DNA from: CAZCWX01 sp964502465
GTDB taxonomy: Bacteria; Desulfobacterota; Binatia; Bin18
NCBI GenBank assembly: GCA_964502465.1
Contig: CAZCWX010000493.1
Location: 1 to 14,797, forward strand
Length of the DNA stretch: 14,797 nt
Direction of reading: 5' to 3'
Under the pieces are notes generated by a model. That model was not told the DNA's origin, made no database searches, and worked only from the letters and a program-made list of their open reading frames with translations. Shown here in pieces: positions 8,548-14,221 of the stretch. The stretch's first letter is position 1, and every line of letters starts with the position of its first letter. Position numbers and translations under genes: made by a program.

Positions 8548-8576
8548 ACCATAGTCGAGAGCCTGACTCAGGTCAA
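8548..8576 (-). promoter_or_regulatory. Predicted sigma-70-type promoter of the MoxR/VWA operon
   Basis: On the minus strand, a -35 box TTGACC (8576-8571; 5 of 6 consensus bases) is followed by a 17-bp spacer and a -10 box TATGGT (8553-8548; 4 of 6). Transcription would begin near 8541, leaving a leader of about 38 nt before ATG 8503. It is the only good candidate upstream of the six-gene run. Confidence 0.6.
8562..8572. promoter_or_regulatory. Short perfect palindrome in the operon promoter, possible operator
   Basis: CCTGA-C-TCAGG is a perfect dyad. It overlaps the end of the -35 box and the spacer of the minus-strand promoter, where a bound repressor would block RNA polymerase. Five-base arms can occur by chance, so this is only a candidate. 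Confidence 0.3.
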
Positions 8577-8598
8577 CGTAGGAAGGACCATCTTACAG

Positions 8599-8627
8599 TT
8601 GGCGGGAGAGAGTAGATAGCTTATAGT
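8599..8627 (+). promoter_or_regulatory. Predicted sigma-70-type promoter of the MBL-fold lipoprotein gene
   Basis: A -35 box TTGGCG (8599-8604), a 17-bp spacer and a -10 box TATAGT (8622-8627; 5 of 6 consensus bases). Transcription would start near 8634 and give a leader of about 70 nt. It is back to back with the minus-strand promoter; the two -35 boxes are 22 bp apart. Confidence 0.5.
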
Positions 8628-8643
8628 GGTTATTCCCTGCCAT

Positions 8644-8706
8644 ATGGCGAACGGAAAGAGCGAGCTATATGCTATACGCGAAGAGCTGAAAGCGAAGTGC
8701 TCATGA
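8644..8706 (+). CDS. Possible 20-residue leader peptide
   Basis: In the predicted leader of the MBL-fold gene an ATG at 8644 opens a frame of 20 codons (MANGKSELYAIREELKAKCS). Its TGA at 8704-8706 overlaps the ATG of the next gene as ATGA. The downstream gene lacks a clear ribosome site, so coupling is conceivable. The leader itself also lacks a Shine-Dalgarno sequence, and short frames like this arise by chance. Confidence 0.2.
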   Translation: MANGKSELYAIREELKAKCS

Positions 8707-9731
8707 CGAACCGCTTGCTCGTTTTTTTTCTCATGCTTTTTGCTGCTGCTTGTGACAAGCCCCTCAGACTCCCGTATATCACACCAGAGCTCCACAACTG
8801 GCCGCGATCGTATAAAGGGGTAGCAGGACTGCAATTGCACATTTTTAATACAGGCACGATCGAAGTTCCGGAAAGGCTCGTGTACCAAGGAGGGAGCATT
8901 TTTACCTCGCGCTCCCTTGACATACCGGTGTTCGTCATTGCGCATCCGCGTCAGGGCTTTGTGCTGTTTGGTACGGGCTTGAACCGCGCGCTGGCAAAAG
9001 ATCCACGGTCGTACTTAGGCTTCTTGCTGACATCTTTTGGCAATCCGACGGTGGGAGAAGGGCAAGATATCGTTTCTCAGCTTGAGAAAGCGAAACTGTC
9101 TCACGACACCGTGCGCCATGTGATCTTACCTGACTTGCGGTTCGACCACACTGGAGAGCTAGAGCGTTTTCCCCTTGCCCGAGCGATTGTGACCTCAGCT
9201 GAGCATACGGCTGCGATGGATCAAAAGGGTGGGGGACTCTACATGCCCGCTGAGTACAGCAAGGTACGTGAGTGGCAGTTCATCAACTTCGATGCCAAGC
9301 CACTGGGGACATTGCGTGCCCATCAGGATCTCTTTGGCGACGGGAGTGTCTTACTCCTCGATGTCACTGGTGCGACAGCCGGTGGGCTTGCCGTGCTTGT
9401 GCGTCTGCCGACTGCTCCAGTCCTATTGTGTGGTAACCTCGCGTGGACGAAGGAGAATTATTTCCGGGCGCGGCTTCCTGGTCTGCTCTTTGACCGTGAG
9501 GCATGGTGGGAGAAGGTCTGGCGCTTAAAGAAGTTTAAGGAACTCGTGCCCGAACTCGTCGTGCTTCCAGATCACGATTGGGCGGCGGTCCAATCCGCCC
9601 AGACAAAGGATATGATCTTGCATCCATTCTCTGCTGAGGAAACGCCTTCTGCGAACGGACAAAACAAGGGGAGCCAAGACAAAAAGCCAAAGAAAAAACC
9701 CGTGCGAAAGAAGCTCCCAACTTCTTCTTGA
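8703..9731 (+). CDS. Lipoprotein with metallo-beta-lactamase fold and degenerate metal site
   Basis: 342 residues from ATG 8703; a GTG at 8697 would add two residues. MTNRLLVFFLMLFAAAC looks like a lipoprotein signal with Cys17 as lipidation site. The body follows the lactonase-type metallo-beta-lactamase layout: AHPRQGFVLFGTG (80-92, usually HPxGxxLfDTG), then LPDLRFDHTG (142-151) where SHLHFDHAG is expected, then DVTGATAGG (220-228), GN (244-245) and LPDHDW (288-293). Of the seven usual metal ligands only D148, H149 and H291 remain. The others read D144, R146, A224 and N245. The protein therefore probably cannot hold the normal dinuclear centre and may bind a ligand or act as a scaffold. 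The C-terminus (about 310-342) is a lysine-rich disordered tail. It is divergent from the MoxR/VWA operon with its own promoter. Confidence 0.75.
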   Translation: MTNRLLVFFLMLFAAACDKPLRLPYITPELHNWPRSYKGVAGLQLHIFNTGTIEVPERLVYQGGSIFTSRSLDIPVFVIAHPRQGFVLFGTGLNRALAKDPRSYLGFLLTSFGNPTVGEGQDIVSQLEKAKLSHDTVRHVILPDLRFDHTGELERFPLARAIVTSAEHTAAMDQKGGGLYMPAEYSKVREWQFINFDAKPLGTLRAHQDLFGDGSVLLLDVTGATAGGLAVLVRLPTAPVLLCGNLAWTKENYFRARLPGLLFDREAWWEKVWRLKKFKELVPELVVLPDHDWAAVQSAQTKDMILHPFSAEETPSANGQNKGSQDKKPKKKPVRKKLPTSS

Positions 9732-9768
9732 GAGATGACTGCACGCTATCCTTGCCGTGATACCGTGC

Positions 9769-9797
9769 TTTGCTACTCGGTCTGCTGTCGCTAAAAT
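9769..9797 (+). promoter_or_regulatory. Weak candidate promoter for the cyclotransferase-like gene
   Basis: TAAAAT (9792-9797; 5 of 6 bases of the -10 consensus) lies 17 bp after TTTGCT (9769-9774), a poor -35. The leader would be only about 10 nt. Read-through from the gene upstream is an equally good explanation. Confidence 0.25.
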
Positions 9798-9814
9798 AAT
9801 GTAGAAGCACTGCT

Positions 9815-10696
9815 ATGGATGTGACTGTGATTGGCTATGGGTCGTTGATGAGTGGTCAGGGGCTCTCTTCGTCCGGCACATTTCAAGTTCGACGGGCATG
9901 TATTGTGACTTTAGCAGACTGTCGTCGTGGCTTTGCCAAATTATCTCGCTATGGTGACCGCTTCGCTATGGATCTGGAGATTGCCAGAGTGCCGTTGAGA
10001 GGGCGCACTGTCACCCCAGCAACCTTACCGAATGGTGAGGTTGAAGCGTTGGCGCTGACCCTCCCCCTCAACGATGCCTGCCGGCTGGCAAAACGAGAGG
10101 GGTACGATCCTCTCGTCTTCCAGCGGTTGGCAGAGACAGCTCACGTGCATGGGCTCAGCCTTGCGGCATTCTTATGGAGGTTGCACGCGGAAACCGGGCA
10201 TGAGATCGCTGCCTACCGGCGGCGACTCTTTGCCTTGACCGGCTTTACCTCGGCGCACTACATTCCTCATCCGGTGTCCCTTGGGAATACAGAGTATGCG
10301 CTCATTTTTCTTGCCCCAGGCTTCGAAGGGACAGGGGCGGACGAGGTGATGTCGGTTCGTCAACAAACTGGGATACGGACAGTCATGAGGACCACGGAGG
10401 CCTGGCGACAGAAGCCTAGCCCAGATCAACTCGCGTATTTTCTTGTCTGTCTCTTGGGTGGTGCACATGGCATCTGTATCCGAGATCTGTTGCCCATTAC
10501 TCAGGAAGATTCAGAGCTCAACGCGGAACTTGGCTGGCGGGCAGCCGAAGCCCTCAGACAAGAGATCGCCTGTTTTCAGAACGCGACCGGTCTTTCTCCT
10601 GCCCAGTATTGCCAGGCTTTTGGTAGACCTGAAGCCGCGCTGGTGCGGAGTGGGCTCAGCGATTTTCTAAAGAACGGCACCGGCAGCGACACGTAG
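9815..10696 (+). CDS. Gamma-glutamylcyclotransferase-like protein, long form
   Basis: 293 residues from ATG 9815. The N-terminus MDVTVIGYGSLMSG has the YGSLM substrate-loop motif (8-12) of the cyclotransferase fold shared by GGCT, ChaC and AIG2/BtrG proteins. LAKREGYDPLVFQRL (91-105) matches the segment that carries the catalytic glutamate, here E95. These enzymes release 5-oxoproline from gamma-glutamyl amines or peptides such as glutathione. At 293 residues it is longer than typical bacterial members, about 120-230 residues. The second half (about 150-293) appears mostly helical, with no motif I recognise. It begins 83 bp after the MBL-fold gene and has only a weak ribosome site (GAAG). The fold is fairly secure; the substrate is unknown. 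Confidence 0.7.
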   Translation: MDVTVIGYGSLMSGQGLSSSGTFQVRRACIVTLADCRRGFAKLSRYGDRFAMDLEIARVPLRGRTVTPATLPNGEVEALALTLPLNDACRLAKREGYDPLVFQRLAETAHVHGLSLAAFLWRLHAETGHEIAAYRRRLFALTGFTSAHYIPHPVSLGNTEYALIFLAPGFEGTGADEVMSVRQQTGIRTVMRTTEAWRQKPSPDQLAYFLVCLLGGAHGICIRDLLPITQEDSELNAELGWRAAEALRQEIACFQNATGLSPAQYCQAFGRPEAALVRSGLSDFLKNGTGSDT

Positions 10697-10715
10697 AGAC
10701 GCCCCTGTCTACGTG
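10690..10715. repeat. Perfect 8-bp inverted repeat spanning the stop codon of the cyclotransferase-like gene
   Basis: CACGTAGA (10690-10697) and TCTACGTG (10708-10715) are exact reverse complements around a 10-nt loop. The stop codon TAG (10694-10696) lies in the left arm. No T-run follows, so this is not a standard intrinsic terminator. It could stabilise the 3' end, slow ribosomes at termination, or act as a protein-binding dyad in the 93-bp gap before the PTPS gene. Confidence 0.5.
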
Positions 10716-10778
10716 CAACGCACGGGCAGGCCGGTAGAGCACCTCTCGAAACTGCCTGGATTGATTCTGTGAAAGCGT

Positions 10779-10784
10779 GGAAGG
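10779..10784 (+). promoter_or_regulatory. Ribosome binding site of the PTPS-family gene
   Basis: GGAAGG ends 5 nt before ATG 10790. It favours that start over GTG 10769, which has no purine-rich site in front of it. Confidence 0.55.
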
Positions 10785-10789
10785 TTGCT

Positions 10790-11281
10790 ATGAGTCTTTT
10801 CTCTGTCGCTATAGGGAAGGAGCATTTACGGTTCACTGCCGCACATTTCATCGCCTTTCGCGGTTTTCGCGAGCCGCTGCACGGACATACCTATCATGCA
10901 CAAGTGACCGTAAGCGGACCGATGGGACCGGACGGCTATGTTGTTGATTTCCTCGTGCTCAAAAACATTGCCGAGGCGGAGTGTGCGCGACTCCATTTCC
11001 GTACGTTATTGCCTCGGCAGAGTGATTGTCTGCTCATCGAAGAAGGAGAGGACGAGGTAACCGTGCGTTGCGAAGATGGCAGCCAGTTCCTCTTTCCTCG
11101 ACAAGATGTGTGTTTCTTGCCGATCGTGCACACCTCTTCAGAAGAAATTGCACAGTATCTGGTGGCCCGTCTGAGAGAAGGTTTGCGTGGGGTACGAGGA
11201 AGTATACAAACGATTGAAGTGCTGATTGAAGATGTGCCTGGACAAATTGCCACCTGTCGAGAAGACTTCCAGCCTGCCTAG
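10790..11281 (+). CDS. 6-pyruvoyltetrahydropterin synthase/QueD-family protein, PTPS-III-like (no catalytic Cys)
   Basis: 163 residues from ATG 10790. The zinc ligands are visible: H19 in FTAAHF, and H31 and H33 in LHGHTY. D53 in VVDF and H69 in ARLHF match the conserved DF and late His of the fold, and HTSSEEIAQYL is the usual PTAENL-like segment. In QueD and PTPS enzymes a catalytic Cys precedes the HGH (CxxxHGH). Here that region reads GFREPLHGH: the Cys position is Arg, and E28 gives ExxHGH. That is the published signature of PTPS-III, which makes 6-hydroxymethyldihydropterin for folate synthesis in place of FolB. A folate role is therefore more likely than queuosine, though it is inferred from one motif. 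The cytochrome gene follows after 13 bp. Confidence 0.75.
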   Translation: MSLFSVAIGKEHLRFTAAHFIAFRGFREPLHGHTYHAQVTVSGPMGPDGYVVDFLVLKNIAEAECARLHFRTLLPRQSDCLLIEEGEDEVTVRCEDGSQFLFPRQDVCFLPIVHTSSEEIAQYLVARLREGLRGVRGSIQTIEVLIEDVPGQIATCREDFQPA

Positions 11282-11284
11282 AGT

Positions 11285-11292
11285 GAGAGGAG
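11285..11292 (+). promoter_or_regulatory. Ribosome binding site of the cytochrome c lipoprotein gene
   Basis: GAGAGGAG lies just before ATG 11295. It shows that translation begins there and not at the upstream in-frame ATG at 11226, which is inside the PTPS gene. Confidence 0.6.
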
Positions 11293-11294
11293 AT

Positions 11295-11624
11295 ATGAAG
11301 TGGATGATGCGTGTTGGGTTGGTTGTCCTCCTGCTCATGAGTGCGCTTGGCTGTCACTCTTCTTTGCCTGAGCCTGAGTCTCCAGCGGCACAGCTCTATC
11401 AACAGCGCTGTTCAGGTTGTCACCGTCTCTATGCACCAGGCATCATGAGTGCAGACATGTGGACGTTTATGGTTACGCGAATGGAGCGCGAATTCCAACG
11501 TCGAGGGATACCACCGCTCCGGTCTGATGAAAAGCAGATCATTCTTGATTACCTCCAGAAGCACAGCAATGGTGCTTCTGGAGCTATCAGCGTTCAGCGG
11601 TCAGCCAGCACAAGAACTGAGTGA
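11295..11624 (+). CDS. Small mono-heme c-type cytochrome lipoprotein
   Basis: 109 residues from ATG 11295. MKWMMRVGLVVLLLMSALGC is a signal peptide with likely lipidation at C20, although Ala and Leu before GC are not the textbook lipobox. The sequence YQQRCSGCHRLYAPG contains the single heme-binding motif CSGCH (39-43). A Met further on (M51, M55, M59 or M63) could be the distal ligand. EKQIILDYLQKHS is the usual closing helix. The last 18 residues are polar and probably disordered. It would sit on the outer face of a membrane and carry one electron. No oxidase or reductase partner is visible in the window. Confidence 0.85.
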   Translation: MKWMMRVGLVVLLLMSALGCHSSLPEPESPAAQLYQQRCSGCHRLYAPGIMSADMWTFMVTRMEREFQRRGIPPLRSDEKQIILDYLQKHSNGASGAISVQRSASTRTE

Positions 11625-11724
11625 TGAGGACTGGAGAGATAAGCAGCCGAGAAGGGGGAAACGTAGTCAGAATTTTCATTTTCCTCTGTGCTGAAAGTTG
11701 ACGGCGAAGAGCTGCGTGCTTTTG

Positions 11725-12174
11725 CTATTCCTTCCCTCGCTTCAGATCATAGCGATCATAAACCGGAGGGAGGTCCAGCGTGCCGCCGGCTTGCTTCTGT
11801 AAACGAATCAGATGAGCAGTGAAAGCGAGTTTGCAAGGGGGATCGTCCAAGCATTCCTGAAAGGGCGATGGGTTGGCTGCCATCGCCCTTTGCATGGTTC
11901 TCAGCACCCACTGCGCATCGATTTTATCGACGTCCACTGGCGGTGGAGAAGCAACCACCGCGTGTGGTGGCGGTGTTGCGGGTTGGTCAGAAGCACTCGG
12001 GGGTGGAGGTGTATGGACTGGCGAACTTGGTGAGCTATAGAGCGAGTTCGAGCTGCCAGGGATCACTCTCCCAATGGTGCCGAGCACGTCTTGCTGTTGT
12101 TGCACTGTACATCCTCCGCTTCCTAACACGACAACCCCGCCGAAGATGAGTAACTGCATCCACCTTTTTGTCAT
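11725..12174 (-). CDS. Proline-rich small lipoprotein of unknown function
   Basis: 149 residues from ATG 12174; a longer frame from 12267 has no ribosome site, while GGGAGGG lies just before 12174. MTKRWMQLLIFGGVVVLGSGGC is a lipoprotein signal with C22 as likely anchor. A Ser/Pro-rich flexible linker spans about 40-80. The folded part (80-149) holds two Cys (FQECLDDPPCKL) that could form a disulfide, and ends in a charged segment (YDRYDLKRGKE). I do not recognise the family. A perfect 12-bp inverted repeat lies inside the gene. It converges with the cytochrome gene, 100 bp apart, and I see no clear terminator between them. Confidence 0.75.
   Translation of the reverse strand: MTKRWMQLLIFGGVVVLGSGGCTVQQQQDVLGTIGRVIPGSSNSLYSSPSSPVHTPPPPSASDQPATPPPHAVVASPPPVDVDKIDAQWVLRTMQRAMAANPSPFQECLDDPPCKLAFTAHLIRLQKQAGGTLDLPPVYDRYDLKRGKE
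11860..11891. repeat. Perfect 12-bp inverted repeat inside the lipoprotein gene
   Basis: AAAGGGCGATGG (11860-11871) and CCATCGCCCTTT (11880-11891) are exact reverse complements around an 8-nt loop, giving a stable hairpin in RNA from either strand. It codes for QRAMAANPSPF in the lipoprotein. Neither strand has a downstream T-run, so it is not a classical terminator. Confidence 0.75.
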
Positions 12175-12177
12175 GCG

Positions 12178-12184
12178 CCCTCCC
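12178..12184 (-). promoter_or_regulatory. Ribosome binding site of the proline-rich lipoprotein gene
   Basis: The minus strand reads GGGAGGG a few bases before ATG 12174, inside the purine run AAGGAAGGGAGGG. It decides the start in favour of the lipoprotein signal peptide. Confidence 0.55.
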
Positions 12185-12190
12185 TTCCTT

Positions 12191-12205
12191 TGAAACCTCG
12201 TTTCA
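12191..12205. promoter_or_regulatory. Perfect palindrome in the lipoprotein gene leader, possible operator
   Basis: TGAAAC-CTC-GTTTCA is a perfect dyad with 6-bp arms and a 3-bp centre, placed directly upstream of the ribosome site. It could be a repressor site or a small leader hairpin. A second minus-strand GGTTTCA occurs about 55 bp further upstream near 12256. No known regulator is named by this sequence. Confidence 0.35.
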
Positions 12206-12394
12206 CCTTGACTTTTTAGTCTGAACATACAAGCCTGCACTATATGGTACGCAATGAAACCTGTCATCTGTAGGAGAAATCGTCACAAGAGGTGCGAACG
12301 GGCGTGAGAGAAATACCAGCCAAAAAAGGTGCGCCGTCAGGAGAGAACATACAAGAGAAGGGGGCCACAAGCGCTGGGGAGTGGCTATGCCCGG

Positions 12395-13636
12395 TCAGTA
12401 TGATTTCTTCGCGGTCTTGCCGAGAATCACCAGACACGCGACGGCAATGAGATTTGCTCCAGCGCTGAGCAGAATGGGGAGCGTGTAATGGTGGTGTAGG
12501 TCGAAGGCGACACCGGCGAGCGTTGGCCCAAGCAAACTGCCGATACTGGCGGCGGTGTACAAGAACCCGATAATTGCCCCCGTCTGACGCACCCCGAAAT
12601 AGTCAGTTGTGAGCGCTGGGACCAGCGCGACAACCCCACCATACCCGATCCCAAAGAGCACGGCGAAAATCAGCAAAGCCCACACGCTGGTGGACATGAG
12701 CCACCACACCAACATGCACGCCATGAGGAGAAACGCACCGATAAGTGACTGACGGCGACCAAGTCGGTCCGCCATGCTGCCGAGCGCCAAGCGCCCAACC
12801 GTACTGCCGGCACCGATCATGCCTAAAATGAGCGAGGCCGTGAATGCGGAGATCCCGTGGTCAGTCGCATAGGGAACGAGGTGCACGAACGGAATGAACA
12901 ATCCTAGAGAGGTCATCACCAGCGCAAAGTACAACCACCAAAAAGTCGCTGATTGTAGTGCTTCCCGTAATGTTGCTCCTGGCACTGATGCGACGCTGCC
13001 GTCAGCTGAGGGTGGACCACCGTCCGGAGTCAGGCCGCGGGCCGTGGGATCCTGCTCGATGAGCAAGGCAGCCGGAATCATGATCGCGAGGGCGGCGATG
13101 CCAAGAACGACATACGCCCAGCGCCAACCAAAAGCGGAGACGAGCTGCGTCGCAATCGGTGGCATCATCAGCGTTCCTAGGCCGATGCCTGCAACCGCCA
13201 GCCCGGAAGCGAAGCCACGTTGCTGGACAAACCAATGTTGCACGGCGCTGACTGACGGTACGTAGATAATACCTACGCCGAGACCAATACCGAGACTATA
13301 AGTGAAATACACTTGCCATAGGCGCTGTGTCATGGCAGCGAAAAGCAGTCCAGCTCCGACCAATACGCCCCCGACAGCGATGAGCCGACGAGGCCCGATA
13401 CGATCCGCGAACGGCCCACTTATCGCACCAAGCGAAAAATACAGGAATGCGGTCAGAGAGAAAACGAGAGAGACCTCGCGCCGTGTCGCGCCGAATTCGT
13501 CATGCAGCGAGTGAAAAAAAGATCCGAACGTGTAGGCGGCGCCGAACCCCATGAACATGACGGCAAACGCCCCGGCAACGACCCACCAGCCGTAAAAAAT
13601 CTTCGTTGGAGAACGTGAAACGGAAACCACTTGCAT
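12395..13636 (-). CDS. MFS transporter, oxalate/formate-antiporter-like
   Basis: 413 residues from ATG 13636, with about twelve hydrophobic segments as expected for the major facilitator superfamily. FYGWWVVAGAFAVMF near the start is typical of the oxalate:formate antiporter and monocarboxylate group. The loop after the second helix has motif A as GPFADRIGPRRLI, and a related loop LGSMADRLGRRQSL lies in the second half. The central loop (about 195-220) is hydrophilic. The likely substrate is a small organic acid, but the subgroup is too broad to be specific. The gene follows the thioesterase gene after 19 bp, so the two are probably co-transcribed and may handle a related acid. Its own ribosome site is weak. 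Confidence 0.85.
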   Translation of the reverse strand: MQVVSVSRSPTKIFYGWWVVAGAFAVMFMGFGAAYTFGSFFHSLHDEFGATRREVSLVFSLTAFLYFSLGAISGPFADRIGPRRLIAVGGVLVGAGLLFAAMTQRLWQVYFTYSLGIGLGVGIIYVPSVSAVQHWFVQQRGFASGLAVAGIGLGTLMMPPIATQLVSAFGWRWAYVVLGIAALAIMIPAALLIEQDPTARGLTPDGGPPSADGSVASVPGATLREALQSATFWWLYFALVMTSLGLFIPFVHLVPYATDHGISAFTASLILGMIGAGSTVGRLALGSMADRLGRRQSLIGAFLLMACMLVWWLMSTSVWALLIFAVLFGIGYGGVVALVPALTTDYFGVRQTGAIIGFLYTAASIGSLLGPTLAGVAFDLHHHYTLPILLSAGANLIAVACLVILGKTAKKSY

Positions 13637-13655
13637 AAGATACGCTCGAAGAACA

Positions 13656-14087
13656 TTAGCGCGGCGTTGGCCGCAGCAGTGTAACGGTCACTTTGGCGAT
13701 CATCCTCTGTTGCTCATCCCACACGTGGACATCGACGACGAGCGTCGTCCGTCCACGATGGACAATTTCCGCTTCGGCAGTGAGCGTTCCTTGGTTCGTA
13801 TTCCGCAGCAAATTGACCGACAACTGTAACGTCAATGGAAACAGCTCGGGGCGAAATTCCGCCGTCGGGTTCGTTTCCCACATTGCCGCGGACGTTGCCG
13901 TCTCATCGGCAAGGGCGATGATTGCGCCGGCATGGAACAGGCCAGTCAGTTGCGTGAGGCTGGGCTTAAACGCGAGTTGGGTTCTGGCGCGGCCTTCTCC
14001 GGCGGAGAGAACCCGCGTGCCATGATTTTCAATCATAGTGCCACGAACCCACTCGTTAATTCGCTGAGCAAACTCTTCTGGTGTCAC
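13656..14087 (-). CDS. PaaI-type hotdog-fold thioesterase
   Basis: 143 residues from GTG 14087. The segment GLFHAGAIIALADETATSAA (50-69) is the hotdog thioesterase signature, with H52 and the acidic pair D61-E62 at the active-site helix. EIVHRGRTTLVVDVHVWDE is the usual strand pair near the C-terminus. Length fits the PaaI/YdiI group, which hydrolyses acyl- or aryl-CoA thioesters, commonly as a tetramer. The start codon lies in a CACGTG palindrome and the nearest purine-rich site (AGGA) is about 12 nt away, so the true start could be a few codons off. It sits 19 bp before the MFS gene. Confidence 0.85.
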   Translation of the reverse strand: MTPEEFAQRINEWVRGTMIENHGTRVLSAGEGRARTQLAFKPSLTQLTGLFHAGAIIALADETATSAAMWETNPTAEFRPELFPLTLQLSVNLLRNTNQGTLTAEAEIVHRGRTTLVVDVHVWDEQQRMIAKVTVTLLRPTPR

Positions 14088-14097
14088 GTGTCACGTG
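14085..14097. promoter_or_regulatory. Tandem CACGTG palindromes at the thioesterase start
   Basis: Two perfect CACGTG hexamers are separated by a single T (14085-14090 and 14092-14097). The first overlaps the GTG start of the thioesterase gene. A double palindrome at a start codon could be an operator that blocks transcription or translation. No known bacterial regulator can be named from it. Confidence 0.35.
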
Positions 14098-14121
14098 GTT
14101 CCTGTTGAGGCGGGTGAGGGG

Positions 14122-14154
14122 ACGAATGTGGAAAATCTTGCGATTTCCTTTCGT
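14122..14154. repeat. Imperfect hairpin with GCAA loop upstream of the thioesterase gene
   Basis: An inner stem GGAAAATC (14130-14137) pairs with GATTTCC (14142-14148) with one bulged base. An outer stem ACGAA (14122-14126) pairs with TTCGT (14150-14154). On the minus strand the loop is GCAA, a stable GNRA tetraloop. It lies in the 134-bp gap between the hydrolase stop and the thioesterase start. No T-run follows on the minus strand. It may be a leader structure or a weak processing signal. Confidence 0.4.
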
Positions 14155-14221
14155 GGCTTGTCAGAAGATTTCTCTGTCAGTGAGGCGGCCCCTTCCAGTA
14201 GAATAAAATTAGGCTCCTCCG

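Noticed and set aside
11625..11724. Expected bidirectional terminator between the convergent cytochrome and lipoprotein genes
   Set aside because: I find no GC-rich stem followed by a T-run on either strand in this gap.
12310..12345. T-run on the minus strand after the MFS gene, as possible terminator
   Set aside because: A run of six T is present, but no convincing stem precedes it.
12894..13265. Plus-strand frame of 123 codons
   Set aside because: It is antisense to the MFS transporter gene and rich in Ala/Pro/Ser without a domain.
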